Notes under the pieces: generated by a model
Told to the model about the DNA's origin: nothing
Seen by the model: only the letters and a program-made list of their open reading frames with translations
The model's database searches: none
Position numbers and translations under genes: made by a program
In this document: piece after piece, positions 1 to 8,856 of the stretch
Numbering within the stretch: position 1 is the stretch's first letter
How the letters are laid out: each line of letters opens with the position of its first letter
From: Thermoleophilales bacterium
Lineage (GTDB): Bacteria; Actinomycetota; Thermoleophilia; Solirubrobacterales; 70-9
Reading direction: 5' to 3'
Length of the DNA: 64,000 bases
Assembly: GCA_020636895.1 (NCBI GenBank)
Contig: JACJWZ010000001.1
Location: 62,001 to 126,000, forward strand

Positions 1-470
1 GCGAGGTCAAGGAGCGCAAGCTCACGAAGGCTCAGCTCGGCCACCTGGCGAAGACCGAGGCGCCGGCGCTCAAGCACCTGCGCGAGTTCCGCGATGACGA
101 CGGCAAGCTCGGCGAGTTCGAGCTCGGCGGCGAGATCACCGTCGACACCTTCGAGGTGGGCGACAAGGTCAAGGTCTCCGCCGTCGCCATCGGCAAGGGC
201 TTCCAGGGCACCGTCAAGCGCCACAACTTCGGCCGCGGCCCCGTCAGCCACGGCTCCCACAACGTCCGCGCCCCAGGTTCGATCGGCGCCAGCGCCGACC
301 CCGCCCGCGTTTTCAAGGGGATGAAGATGCCGGGCCGCATGGGCGGCAAGCGCGTCACCCAGCGCGGCCTCGAGGTCTTCCGCATCGATGCGGACAAGAA
401 CCTGCTGATGCTCCGCGGCTCGATTCCGGGCCCCAAGAACGGGACCGTGGAGGTGCGCACCGATGGCTAG
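1..470 (+). CDS. rplC: 50S ribosomal protein L3, 5' end cut off by the window
   Basis: This is the C-terminal part of L3, a 23S rRNA-binding protein near the peptidyl transferase centre. The open frame runs in from the window edge (frame of base 3), so the start lies outside. The visible part contains the L3 core, with GKGFQGTVKRHNFGRG and SHGSHNVRAPGSIG followed by FKGMKMPGRMGGKRVT, all typical of bacterial L3. About 155 residues are seen of a family size near 210. The stop overlaps the rplD start by 8 nt, which fits translational coupling. The identity is certain from the motifs and the gene order. Confidence 0.96.
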   Translation, partial: EVKERKLTKAQLGHLAKTEAPALKHLREFRDDDGKLGEFELGGEITVDTFEVGDKVKVSAVAIGKGFQGTVKRHNFGRGPVSHGSHNVRAPGSIGASADPARVFKGMKMPGRMGGKRVTQRGLEVFRIDADKNLLMLRGSIPGPKNGTVEVRTDG

Positions 471-1134
471 CCAGACCAAGATTTCGGCAGCGACGATCGG
501 CGCCCAGAAGAAGACCGACCTCCCCGAGGCCGTCTTCGCCGAGCCCTTCAACGAGACCCTCGTGCACGAGACCGCGCGCGCGGAGCTGAACGCGCGCCGC
601 GCCGGCACGCACTCGAGCCTGACCCGCGGCGAGGTCGCCATGACCGGCGCCAAGGCTTGGCGTCAGAAGGGCACCGGCCGCGCCCGCGTCGGCGCCCTCA
701 GCGTCCCGCACCGCCGCGGCGGCGGCAACGCCTTCGCGACGAAGCCGCGCTCCTACACCTTCAAGGTCAACCGCAAGGCGCGCCGCAAGGCGCTGCGCGC
801 GGCCCTCAGCGTCCACGCCGAGCGCGGCTCCATCGCCGTGCTCCCCTCTGGCGCGTTCAGCGAGCCGGCCACCAAGCAGGCCGCCGAGGGCCTCGAGAAG
901 TGGGGCGCCGCGGCGCCGACGCTGGTCGTCGTCAGCGGCGAGGAGATCGCCGCCGCCAAGAGCTACCGCAACCTGCCGCGCGTCTCGGTCGTCAGCGCCG
1001 AGGGGGTCGGGGTCGCCGAGATCGTCGGCCACCGCTCGCTCGTCGCCTCCGAGGACGCCCTCGAGGTGCTGGCCGCCCGTGCGGCCGCCGTCACCCGCGG
1101 CGAGGACGGCGATGGTGGGGAGGAGGCCTCCTGA
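463..1134 (+). CDS. rplD: 50S ribosomal protein L4
   Basis: L4 binds 23S rRNA and lines part of the peptide exit tunnel through its extended loop. The 223-residue length is normal for the family. The tunnel-loop region is recognisable around residues 55-95 (TRGEVAMTGAKAWRQKGTGRARVG, shortened here to its core GAKAWRQKGTGRAR). The C-terminus has a short acidic tail. The ATG start lies inside the rplC stop region (8-nt overlap), and the TGA stop shares its A with the rplW ATG, so ribosomes probably pass from gene to gene. Confidence 0.96.
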   Translation: MASQTKISAATIGAQKKTDLPEAVFAEPFNETLVHETARAELNARRAGTHSSLTRGEVAMTGAKAWRQKGTGRARVGALSVPHRRGGGNAFATKPRSYTFKVNRKARRKALRAALSVHAERGSIAVLPSGAFSEPATKQAAEGLEKWGAAAPTLVVVSGEEIAAAKSYRNLPRVSVVSAEGVGVAEIVGHRSLVASEDALEVLAARAAAVTRGEDGDGGEEAS

Positions 1135-1427
1135 TGGACGTGCGCCAGATCATCGTCGAGCCCGTCGTCTCGGAGAAGAGCTACGCCCTCATGTCGGAGG
1201 GCAAGTACACCTTCCGCGTCAACGATCGCGCCCACAAGACCCAGATCTCGCACGCGGTCGAGGAGATCTTCAACGTCGAGGTCGTCAGCGTCCGGACCTC
1301 CCGGGTGCGCAGCAAGCCGAAGCGCCGCGGTCTCCATCGCGGCAAGACGCGCGCCTGGAAGAAGGCGATCGTCGAGCTCGCGCCGGGCAACGAGATCGAG
1401 CTGTTCGAGGGAGCGAGTGAGTCCTGA
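1134..1427 (+). CDS. rplW: 50S ribosomal protein L23
   Basis: L23 sits at the exit of the peptide tunnel and is the docking site for trigger factor and SRP. The 97-residue product begins MDVRQIIVEPVVSEKSY and contains KYTFRVNDRAHKTQI, the usual L23 N-terminal signature. A longer open frame extends upstream inside rplD, but the ATG at the TGATG junction matches the family start. The stop again overlaps the next ATG (rplB) by one base. Confidence 0.95.
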   Translation: MDVRQIIVEPVVSEKSYALMSEGKYTFRVNDRAHKTQISHAVEEIFNVEVVSVRTSRVRSKPKRRGLHRGKTRAWKKAIVELAPGNEIELFEGASES

Positions 1428-2272
1428 TGGCCATCCGTAAGTCAAAGCCGACCAGCCCGGGGCGCCGTTTCGCGACCTACCAGGACCGCTCCGAGGTCAC
1501 GGCGCAGAAGCCGAACAAGAAGCTCAGCAAGGGCAAGACCCGCACCGGAGGACGCAACTCCTACGGGCGCGTCACCTCGCGCCATCGCGGCGGCGGCGCC
1601 AAGCGCAAGTACCGCCAGATCGACTTCAAGCGGCTCAAGGACGGCGTCCCCGCCAAGGTCGCGACGATCGAGTACGACCCGAACCGGACCAGCTACATCG
1701 CGCTCCTGCACTACGCCGACGGCGCCAAGTCCTACATCCTCGCCCCGCAGGGCGTGGCGGTCGGCGATGTCCTCCAGTCCGGCCCGGGCTCCGACATCCG
1801 TCCCGGGAACGCGCTCGAGCTGGGCCAGATCCCGACCGGCACGGTCGTCCACAACGTCGAGCTCAAGCCGGGCCAGGGCGGGCGCATGGGTCGCTCCGCC
1901 GGCACCGCCATCCAGGTCGTCGCCAAGGACGGCGGCATGGTCACCCTCAGGCTTCCGTCCTCGGAGATGCGCATGGTCCAGGCCGAGTGCCGCGCGACCG
2001 TCGGCACGATCTCCAACGCCGAGCACCAGAACGTCGTCGTCGGCAAGGCCGGCCGCAGCCGCCACAAGGGCAAGCGCCCGCAGAGCCGCGGCATCGCGAT
2101 GAACCCGGTCGACCACCCGCACGGCGGCGGCGAGGCCCACAAGGGCCCGGGCGGCCACCCGAAGACCCCGTGGGGCAAGCCGACGCTCGGTTACCGGACG
2201 CGGAAGAAGAACAAGCAGTCGAACGCGATGATCGTCCGCGGACGCAGGCGCGGGAAGAAGAAGGGCAGGTAG
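1427..2272 (+). CDS. rplB: 50S ribosomal protein L2
   Basis: L2 is a primary 23S rRNA-binding protein needed for subunit association and peptidyl transferase activity. The 281-residue product has the full family length. The conserved C-terminal stretch reads MNPVDHPHGGGEAHKGPGG, including the histidine region linked to function, and the tail is Lys/Arg-rich as usual. The start is the ATG in a TGATG overlap with rplW. Confidence 0.97.
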   Translation: MAIRKSKPTSPGRRFATYQDRSEVTAQKPNKKLSKGKTRTGGRNSYGRVTSRHRGGGAKRKYRQIDFKRLKDGVPAKVATIEYDPNRTSYIALLHYADGAKSYILAPQGVAVGDVLQSGPGSDIRPGNALELGQIPTGTVVHNVELKPGQGGRMGRSAGTAIQVVAKDGGMVTLRLPSSEMRMVQAECRATVGTISNAEHQNVVVGKAGRSRHKGKRPQSRGIAMNPVDHPHGGGEAHKGPGGHPKTPWGKPTLGYRTRKKNKQSNAMIVRGRRRGKKKGR

Positions 2273-2278
2273 CGCGCA

Positions 2279-2554
2279 GTGAGCCGCTCGAGCAAGAAGG
2301 GCCCGTTCGTCGAGGAGCGCCTGATGGCGCGCATCGAGGCGATGAACGAGTCCGGCAACAAGCAGATGGTCAAGACCTGGTCGCGGCGCTCCACCGTCTT
2401 CCCCGAGATGGTCGGCCACACGATCGCCGTCCACGACGGCCGCAAGCACGTCCCCGTGTTCGTCTCCGAGTCGATGGTCGGGCACAAGCTCGGCGAGTTC
2501 GCCCCGACCCGCACCTTCCGCGCCCACTCCGGCTCCAAGAAGGACGAGCGCTGA
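2279..2554 (+). CDS. rpsS: 30S ribosomal protein S19
   Basis: S19 lies in the head of the 30S subunit and contacts S13 and tRNA. The 91-residue product starts with GTG and reads MSRSSKKGPFVEERLMARI. It carries the family signature around HDGRKHVPVFVSESMVGHKLGEF. It begins 6 nt after the rplB stop and ends in a one-base overlap with rplV. Confidence 0.96.
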   Translation: MSRSSKKGPFVEERLMARIEAMNESGNKQMVKTWSRRSTVFPEMVGHTIAVHDGRKHVPVFVSESMVGHKLGEFAPTRTFRAHSGSKKDER

Positions 2555-2934
2555 TGGCGACCAGGGCACAGACCCGCGAGCAGGACGCGCCGATGGTCAG
2601 CGCGAGCGCCAAGTACGTGCGGATCTCCGCGCGCAAGGCCCGCGTGGTCGCCGACCAGATCCGCGGCAAGAGCTACGAGGAGGCCGAGGCGCTGCTCTCG
2701 TTCTCCCCGCGCGGCGCCTCGGTGCCGATGCTGAAGCTGCTCCGCTCGGCCGGTGCCAACGCCGAGAACAACGACGACCTCGATCCCGAGGACATGCGCG
2801 TCGCACGCGTCTCCGTGGACGAGGGGCCGACGATGCGCCGCTTCCGCCCCCGCGCCAAGGGCCGGGCGACGCGGATCGACAAGCGCTCCTGCCACATCAA
2901 CATCTCCCTCACCCCGATCCCCGACGAGGACTGA
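2554..2934 (+). CDS. rplV: 50S ribosomal protein L22
   Basis: L22 spans the large subunit, and its beta-hairpin lines the exit tunnel (the site of macrolide-resistance changes in other bacteria). The product from the ATG at the TGATG junction is 126 residues. It has KYVRISARKARVVADQIRGK near the N-terminus and MRRFRPRAKGRATRIDKRSC near the hairpin, both typical. The open frame extends further upstream within rpsS, but no family homology is expected there. Confidence 0.95.
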   Translation: MATRAQTREQDAPMVSASAKYVRISARKARVVADQIRGKSYEEAEALLSFSPRGASVPMLKLLRSAGANAENNDDLDPEDMRVARVSVDEGPTMRRFRPRAKGRATRIDKRSCHINISLTPIPDED

Positions 2935-2942
2935 CTTAGACC

Positions 2943-3707
2943 ATGGGACAGAAGATCAACCCCACCGGCTTCCGGGTCGGCTACATCCACGACTGGAAGT
3001 CGAACTGGTTCGACGAGCGCAACTTCTCCGACGCGCTGGTCGAGGACGTCCTGATCCGCAACCACATCGAGAACAAGCTCGCGCACGCCGGCCTCTCCGA
3101 CATCGAGATTCGCAAGCAGCGGGGCGAGGTCACGGTCGACATCCACACCGCGCGCCCCGGCATCGTGATCGGCAAGTCCGGATCCGAGGTCGACGCGCTG
3201 CGCCGCGAGCTGCACAAGATCACCGGCAAGCCGGTCCGCGTGAACATCCGCGAGATCAAGCGCCCCGAGCTCGACGCGACGCTGGTCGCCCAGTCGATCG
3301 CCGAGCAGCTCGAGAACCGCGTCGCCTTCCGTCGCGCGATGAAGCGCGCCCTGACCTCGGCCATGCGCTCCGGCGCCAAGGGCGTGAAGGTCCAGGTCTC
3401 CGGCCGCCTCGGCGGCTCCGAGATGGCTCGCACCGAGGGCTACTCGGACGGTCGCGTGCCGCTGCACACCCTGCGCGCCGACATCGACTACGGCTTCGTC
3501 GAGGCCCGGACCACGACCGGCCGGATCGGCGTCAAGTGCTGGATCAACAAGGGCGAGATCATGCCCGAGGGCTACGGCACCGCCGCCGACGAGGACCTCG
3601 GCGGCCGCGGTCGTCGCCGCGGCGGCAACCGCCCAGGTGGCGGCGGCCCGGGCTCCGGCCGTCAGGGCGGCGGCTCCCCCGCCGGCGCGAGGGGAGGCGA
3701 TTCCTGA
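2943..3707 (+). CDS. rpsC: 30S ribosomal protein S3
   Basis: S3 is part of the mRNA entry channel and contains a KH RNA-binding domain. The 254-residue product starts MGQKINPTGFRVGYIHDW, and the KH motif VIGKSGSEVDALRREL lies near residue 75-95. The last 40 residues or so form a Gly/Arg-rich tail, longer than in Escherichia coli but common in high-GC Gram-positives. The stop shares its final A with the rplP ATG. Confidence 0.96.
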   Translation: MGQKINPTGFRVGYIHDWKSNWFDERNFSDALVEDVLIRNHIENKLAHAGLSDIEIRKQRGEVTVDIHTARPGIVIGKSGSEVDALRRELHKITGKPVRVNIREIKRPELDATLVAQSIAEQLENRVAFRRAMKRALTSAMRSGAKGVKVQVSGRLGGSEMARTEGYSDGRVPLHTLRADIDYGFVEARTTTGRIGVKCWINKGEIMPEGYGTAADEDLGGRGRRRGGNRPGGGGPGSGRQGGGSPAGARGGDS

Positions 3708-4120
3708 TGCTGGCCCCCAAGCGCGTCAAACACCGCAAGCAGTTCCGAGGCCGCATGCGCGGCAACTCGAAGGGCGGGACGAACGTCAACTTCGGCGAGT
3801 ACGGCCTCAAGGCGATGGACCGAGGCTGGATCACGAGCCGTCAGATCGAGGCCGCGCGTGTCGCGATGACCCGCAAGATCAAGCGCGGCGGCAAGGTCTG
3901 GATCACGATCTTCCCCGACAAGCCCTACACCAAGAAGCCGGCCGAGACCCGCATGGGCAAGGGCAAGGGCAACCCCGAGGGTTGGGTCGCCGTGGTCAAG
4001 CCCGGGCGGATCATGTTCGAGCTCTCCGGCGTGCCCGAGGACCTGGCGCGCGAGGCGATGGAGCTCGCCGGCACCAAGCTTCCGCTGAAGACGAAGTTCG
4101 TCACCAAGGGACAGTCGTGA
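3707..4120 (+). CDS. rplP: 50S ribosomal protein L16
   Basis: L16 lies next to the A site of the large subunit and helps position tRNA. The 137-residue product starts MLAPKRVKHRKQFRGRMRG and contains GRMRGNSKGGTNVNFGEYGL and RMGKGKGNPEGWVAVVKPG, both family signatures. The start is the ATG of the TGATG overlap with rpsC; the upstream extension of the frame is a shadow inside rpsC. Confidence 0.95.
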   Translation: MLAPKRVKHRKQFRGRMRGNSKGGTNVNFGEYGLKAMDRGWITSRQIEAARVAMTRKIKRGGKVWITIFPDKPYTKKPAETRMGKGKGNPEGWVAVVKPGRIMFELSGVPEDLAREAMELAGTKLPLKTKFVTKGQS

Positions 4121-4326
4121 AGGGCTCCGAGGCACATCAGCTCGGCGATCACGAGCTCGTCGAGGCGCTCAAGGAGGCGCGGACGGAGGCGTTCAACCTG
4201 CGCCTGCGCAACGCCACCGGCGAGCTCGAGAACACGGCGCGGCTCGGCAACAGCCGCCGCGACGTCGCGCGACTGCTGACGATCGCCAAGCAGCGGGGAA
4301 TCGACCTCGAGAAGGAACTGAAGTAG
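4117..4326 (+). CDS. rpmC: 50S ribosomal protein L29
   Basis: L29 is a small helical protein at the tunnel exit beside L23. The 69-residue product starts at a GTG that overlaps the rplP TGA by 4 nt (GTGA). It contains ELVEALKEARTEAFNLRLR and the typical DVARLLTIAKQR C-terminal helix. Size, position between rplP and rpsQ, and sequence all agree. Confidence 0.93.
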   Translation: MKGSEAHQLGDHELVEALKEARTEAFNLRLRNATGELENTARLGNSRRDVARLLTIAKQRGIDLEKELK

Positions 4327-4330
4327 AGAG

Positions 4331-4966
4331 ATGGCTGACGAAGAGCAGACTGAGAACGAGGAGCAGACGGAGACCGAGGCGGAAGCTCCCGCCGAGGAGA
4401 CCGCTGCCGAGGAGGCTCCGCAGGAGGAGGCCGCAGAGGCCCCCGAGACCCCTGCCGCCGAGGCGCCCGCCGCCGCCGCTCCCGCCGAGGACGCGGAGCC
4501 GGTCGAGCAACTCTCCGCCAAGGAGATCCGCAAGCAGCGCCGCAGCACCTTCACCGGTGAGGCGAAGCCTGAGCGCTCCGCCGACGAGCGCGCTGAGGAG
4601 CGCGCCGCCGAGCGCAGGCGCAAGGCCGCAGGGCGCCGCCGCTACCGTCAGGGCCGGGGCAAGGCGCGCCGCGACGCCATCCCCAGCGGCGAGGGCACCC
4701 CGCCCGCCGAGCGCGTCCCGGGCAACCCGAAGGTCCGCCAGGGCATCGTCGTCTCGGACAAGATGGACAAGACCATCACGGTCCGAGTCGAGAGCGCCCG
4801 CCGGCACCCGACCTACGAGAAGGTCATCCGGACTTCGAAGATGTACCACGCGCACGACGAGCGCAACGAGGCCGGCGCCGGCGACACGGTGCGGCTCATC
4901 GAGTGCCGTCCGATGTCGAAGACCAAGCACTGGCGCCTGACCGAGATCCTCGAGAAGGCGAAGTAG
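4331..4966 (+). CDS. rpsQ: 30S ribosomal protein S17 with a long N-terminal extension
   Basis: S17 is a primary 16S rRNA-binding protein with an OB fold. The family core is only about 80 residues and lies here at residues 134-211, beginning KVRQGIVVSDKMDKTITV and ending with the usual MSKTKHWRL motif. The first 133 residues are an extension. Residues 1-60 are almost only Glu, Ala, Pro and Thr, and residues 62-118 are basic with an Arg-rich helical stretch. No in-frame start with a better context sits close to the core, and the ATG follows the rpmC stop by 4 nt, so the extension is probably translated. Its function is unknown. Confidence 0.93.
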   Translation: MADEEQTENEEQTETEAEAPAEETAAEEAPQEEAAEAPETPAAEAPAAAAPAEDAEPVEQLSAKEIRKQRRSTFTGEAKPERSADERAEERAAERRRKAAGRRRYRQGRGKARRDAIPSGEGTPPAERVPGNPKVRQGIVVSDKMDKTITVRVESARRHPTYEKVIRTSKMYHAHDERNEAGAGDTVRLIECRPMSKTKHWRLTEILEKAK

Positions 4967-4975
4967 GGCGGGCCG

Positions 4976-5344
4976 ATGATCCAGCAGGAATCAAGGCTCA
5001 AGGTCGCCGACAACTCGGGCGCCCGCGAGATCCTCTGCATCCGCGTCAAGGGTGGCCACCACCGCCGCTACGCGAGCGTCGGCGACGTGATCACCGCGAC
5101 GGTCAAGTCCGCGACCCCGCGCGGCGGCGTCCGCAAGGGCGAGGTCGTGCAGGCGGTCGTCGTCCGCACCCGCAAGCAGATCGGCCGGCCCGACGGCACC
5201 TACATCTCCTTCGACGAGAACGCGGCGGTCCTGATCGACGCGCAGAACAACCCGCGCGGGACCCGCATCTTCGGCCCCGTCGCCCGCGAGCTCCGCGACC
5301 GCGCGTTCATGCGGATCGTCTCGCTCGCGCCGGAGGTGATCTAG
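4976..5344 (+). CDS. rplN: 50S ribosomal protein L14
   Basis: L14 forms part of the intersubunit bridge and binds 23S rRNA. The 122-residue length is canonical. The product starts MIQQESRLKVADNSGAREI and ends with ARELRDRAFMRIVSLAPEVI, both highly conserved in the family. It follows rpsQ by 9 nt and precedes rplX by 2 nt. Confidence 0.97.
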   Translation: MIQQESRLKVADNSGAREILCIRVKGGHHRRYASVGDVITATVKSATPRGGVRKGEVVQAVVVRTRKQIGRPDGTYISFDENAAVLIDAQNNPRGTRIFGPVARELRDRAFMRIVSLAPEVI

Positions 5345-5346
5345 GC

Positions 5347-5670
5347 ATGGCCAAGTCGATGCGCATCCGTACCGACGACCAGGTGATGATCACCTCGGGC
5401 AAGGACAAGGGCAAGACCGGCAAGGTCGTCCGCACCGATCCGAAGCGCCGCAAGGTGTTCGTCGAGAACCTCAACATCGTCAAGCGCCACCAGCGTCCGC
5501 GCACGATGAACGAGCAAGGTGGCATCATCGAGAAGGAAGGCCCGATCGACGTCTCCAACGTCGTCCTGCTCGACCCGACGGACAACAAGCCGACCCGCGT
5601 CGGCGTCCGGGTCGCCGACGACGGGGAGCGGGTCCGCTACTCGAAGCGCACCGACAAGCCGATCGACTGA
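5347..5670 (+). CDS. rplX: 50S ribosomal protein L24
   Basis: L24 initiates large-subunit assembly and carries a KOW motif. The 107-residue product has the KOW region VMITSGKDKGKTGKVVRTD at residues 13-31 and the family segment NIVKRHQRPRTMNEQGGI. The start is the ATG 2 nt after the rplN stop; the longer upstream frame lies inside rplN and is a shadow. Confidence 0.95.
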   Translation: MAKSMRIRTDDQVMITSGKDKGKTGKVVRTDPKRRKVFVENLNIVKRHQRPRTMNEQGGIIEKEGPIDVSNVVLLDPTDNKPTRVGVRVADDGERVRYSKRTDKPID

Positions 5671-5693
5671 CCCACTGACTGACTGAACGAACC

Positions 5694-6481
<788 letters not shown>

Positions 6482-6482
<1 letters not shown>

Positions 6483-6667
6483 TGGCCAAGACGTCACAGC
6501 GCGTCAAGCAGGCGAAGGGCTCGAAGTTCAGGAGCCGCAACTACAACCGCTGCCGCAAGTGCGGTCGCTCACGCGCGGTCTACCGCAAGTTCGGCCTGTG
6601 CCGGATCTGCCTCCGCGAGCAGGCGCACAAGGGCTACGTCCCCGGCATGACCAAGTCGAGCTGGTAG
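6482..6667 (+). CDS. rpsN: 30S ribosomal protein S14, zinc-binding short type
   Basis: S14 is in the 30S head. This is the short 61-residue type with four zinc ligands, Cys24, Cys27, Cys40 and Cys43 (CRKC and CRIC). The usual KFGLCRICLRE core and the KSSW C-terminus are present. It lies between rplE and rpsH as expected for the operon copy and overlaps the rplE stop by one base. Confidence 0.95.
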
Positions 6668-6671
6668 AGCG

Positions 6672-7067
6672 ATGCAGGGCGATCCAGTAGCCGACTACCT
6701 GACGCGCGTCCGCAACGCGCTTCGCGCCGACCATCCCGAGGTCGAGGTCCCGTCCTCGCGCCTGAAGAAGGAGATGACGCGGATCCTCGTCGAGCAGGGG
6801 TACCTGAAGGGGTTCGAGGTCGAGCCGACCGCGGTCGGCGAGTCGATCCGGATCCAGCTCAAGTACACCGACGACCGTGACCCGGTGATCAGCGGCATGC
6901 GTCGCATCTCGCGCCCCGGCCGGCGCCGCTACGTAGGCGGCGACGAGGTGCCGCGGGTGCAGGGCGGCATGGGTACTGCCATCATCTCCACCTCCTCCGG
7001 GGTCATGACCGGCCACGAAGCCCGGCAGAAGGGCGTCGGCGGCGAGGTGGTCGCTTACGTCTGGTGA
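6672..7067 (+). CDS. rpsH: 30S ribosomal protein S8
   Basis: S8 is a primary 16S rRNA-binding protein and, in some bacteria, the autoregulator of the spc operon. The 131-residue product starts with an N-terminus that reads DPVADYLTRVRNALRA and ends with the conserved STSSGVMTGHEARQKGVGGE segment. It follows rpsN by 4 nt. A 67-nt gap to rplF follows, holding a small hairpin (7075-7093) and two copies of a GCTGAACCAA motif. Confidence 0.95.
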   Translation: MQGDPVADYLTRVRNALRADHPEVEVPSSRLKKEMTRILVEQGYLKGFEVEPTAVGESIRIQLKYTDDRDPVISGMRRISRPGRRRYVGGDEVPRVQGGMGTAIISTSSGVMTGHEARQKGVGGEVVAYVW

Positions 7068-7134
7068 TCGCGAACCGGAGCCTCCCGCTCCGGGACCCGC
7101 CCCGAGCTGAACCAAAGCTGAACCAATCCCGAAC

Positions 7135-7668
7135 ATGAGCCGAATCGGAAACAAGCCAATTGAGATCCCCGCGGGCGTCACCGTCGACGTCGGCCCCGGC
7201 CGCGTGACCGTGAACGGTCCCAAGGGCGAGCTCCAGCAGAGCATCGATCCCGACATGACGGTCGAGGTCGACGACGGCGTGCTCACGGTCTCCCGGCCCA
7301 CCGATCGCGGCCCGCATCGGGCGCTTCACGGCCTCACCCGCTCGCTGATCGCGAACATGGTCGAGGGCGTCACCAACGGTTACGAGAAGCGGCTGCAGAT
7401 CACCGGCGTCGGCTACCGCGCCAAGCCGTCCGGCAAGGCGCTCGAGCTCTCGCTCGGCTTCTCCCACCCGGTCAGCGTCCAGGCGCCTGAGGGGATCGAG
7501 TTCGAGGTCCCGCAGCCGACTGAGATCGTGGTCAAGGGCATCGACAAGCAGCTCGTCGGCGAGATCGCGGCGCAGATCCGCCGCCACCGCCCACCGGAGC
7601 CCTACAAGGGCAAGGGCGTTCGCTACGCGGACGAGCAGATCCGCCGCAAGGTGGGCAAGCGCGCATAG
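7135..7668 (+). CDS. rplF: 50S ribosomal protein L6
   Basis: L6 lies near the factor-binding site of the large subunit. The 177-residue length is normal. It starts MSRIGNKPIEIPAGV and carries the L6 signature RRHRPPEPYKGKGVRYADE near the C-terminus. It is separated from rpsH by the longest gap in the ribosomal cluster, but the strand and order are conserved. Confidence 0.96.
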   Translation: MSRIGNKPIEIPAGVTVDVGPGRVTVNGPKGELQQSIDPDMTVEVDDGVLTVSRPTDRGPHRALHGLTRSLIANMVEGVTNGYEKRLQITGVGYRAKPSGKALELSLGFSHPVSVQAPEGIEFEVPQPTEIVVKGIDKQLVGEIAAQIRRHRPPEPYKGKGVRYADEQIRRKVGKRA

Positions 7669-7689
7669 CGCTGAGAGGAAAGAGCTTCC

Positions 7690-8043
7690 ATGGCAGTCCA
7701 GACACAGCAGCAGAGAAGGGCACGGCGCAGGCGGCGCGTGCGGGCGAAGGTCCGCGGCAGCGCCGAGCGCCCGCGGCTGGCGGTGTTCCGCTCCAACCGC
7801 GGTCTCTACGCCCAGCTCATCGACGACGACAAGGGCCACACGCTCGCGCAGGCGAGCTGGGGCGAGGCCGCCGTCAAGAAGCTGGACGGCTCCGAGCGCG
7901 CCAAGAAGATCGGCGAGCTGCTCGCCGAGCGCGGCAAGGCGGCCGGTGTCGAGACGTGCGTGTTCGACCGCGGCGGCTACCGCTTCCACGGCCGCGTCGC
8001 GGACCTGGCCGGGGGCGCCCGCGAGGGCGGCCTGCAATTCTGA
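7690..8043 (+). CDS. rplR: 50S ribosomal protein L18
   Basis: L18 binds 5S rRNA together with L5. The 117-residue product has the Arg-rich N-terminus (ARRRRRVRAKVRGSAERPRL), the SNRGLYAQLIDDDKG segment, and the C-terminal FDRGGYRFHGRVADLA motif of the family. A purine-rich GAGAGGAAAGAG ribosome-binding region precedes the ATG. Confidence 0.95.
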   Translation: MAVQTQQQRRARRRRRVRAKVRGSAERPRLAVFRSNRGLYAQLIDDDKGHTLAQASWGEAAVKKLDGSERAKKIGELLAERGKAAGVETCVFDRGGYRFHGRVADLAGGAREGGLQF

Positions 8044-8082
8044 TCAACCAACTTCCGACGAGAGAGCACTGAGCAAGCGCAG

Positions 8083-8856
8083 ATGAGCACCACCGACGTA
8101 GAGAGAGTCAGCCCGCAGGGGCTCGACCTGCAGGAGCGCGTGATCGAGATCAACCGCGTCGCCAAGGTCGTCAAGGGCGGCCGGCGCTTCTCGTTCACGG
8201 CCCTCGTCGCCGTCGGCGACGAGAACGACGTGGTCGGGATCGGCTACGGCAAGGCGCGCGAGGTTCCGCTCGCGATCCAGAAGGCCGTGGAGAACGCCCG
8301 CAAGGATCTGATCCGCGTGCCCAAGTACGGGCAGACGCTTCCCCATCGCACCATCGGCCGCTTCGGCGCCGGTCACGTGGTCCTCCGCCCGGCCTCCGAG
8401 GGAACCGGCGTGATCGCCGGCGGCGGCGTCCGCGCCGTGCTCGAGCTCGGCGGCATCCGCGACGTCCTCACGAAGTCGATCGGCACCAACAACCCGATCA
8501 ACCAGGTGAAGGCGACGATGGAGGGTCTGCGCGGGCTGCGCCGTCCCAAGGAGGTCGCCGAGCTGCGCGGCCTGACCATCCGCGAGGTGCTCGGGATCCC
8601 CAAGGACGCCGAGAAGGCCGAGGGTGACTCCGAGGAGAGCGACGCGCCCGATCCGGTCGCCGTCGTCGCCGAGACCCCGGTCGAGGCAGATGCCCCCGTC
8701 GCGGAGGCTGAGGCCGCCACCGAGCCCGTTGAGGCTGAGGCGCCCGCTCCCGCCGAGGCCGAGGCCGACGCCCCCGCCGAGGCCGATGCTGAGGCTGCCG
8801 CCGAGACTGAGACCACCACCGACCCTGACGCGCCCGCCGAGGAGGAGAGCTCCTGA
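8083..8856 (+). CDS. rpsE: 30S ribosomal protein S5 with an Ala/Glu-rich C-terminal tail
   Basis: S5 is in the decoding region and the mRNA entry tunnel and influences accuracy. The core spans residues 15-173, with VIEINRVAKVVKGGRRFSF, the GIGYGKAREVPLAI segment and TNNPINQVKATMEGL as signatures. Residues 174-257 form a low-complexity tail almost entirely of Ala, Glu, Pro, Asp and Thr. The usual S5 is 160-200 residues, so this tail is an addition. The TGA overlaps the rpmD ATG by one base, so the tail is read through to the next gene. Confidence 0.95.
   Translation: MSTTDVERVSPQGLDLQERVIEINRVAKVVKGGRRFSFTALVAVGDENDVVGIGYGKAREVPLAIQKAVENARKDLIRVPKYGQTLPHRTIGRFGAGHVVLRPASEGTGVIAGGGVRAVLELGGIRDVLTKSIGTNNPINQVKATMEGLRGLRRPKEVAELRGLTIREVLGIPKDAEKAEGDSEESDAPDPVAVVAETPVEADAPVAEAEAATEPVEAEAPAPAEAEADAPAEADAEAAAETETTTDPDAPAEEESS

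Noticed and set aside
7075..7093. 7-bp hairpin CCGGAGC/GCTCCGG between rpsH and rplF as an attenuator
   Set aside because: Short stem, no T-run, and the genes are normally co-transcribed; kept only as a remark under rpsH.
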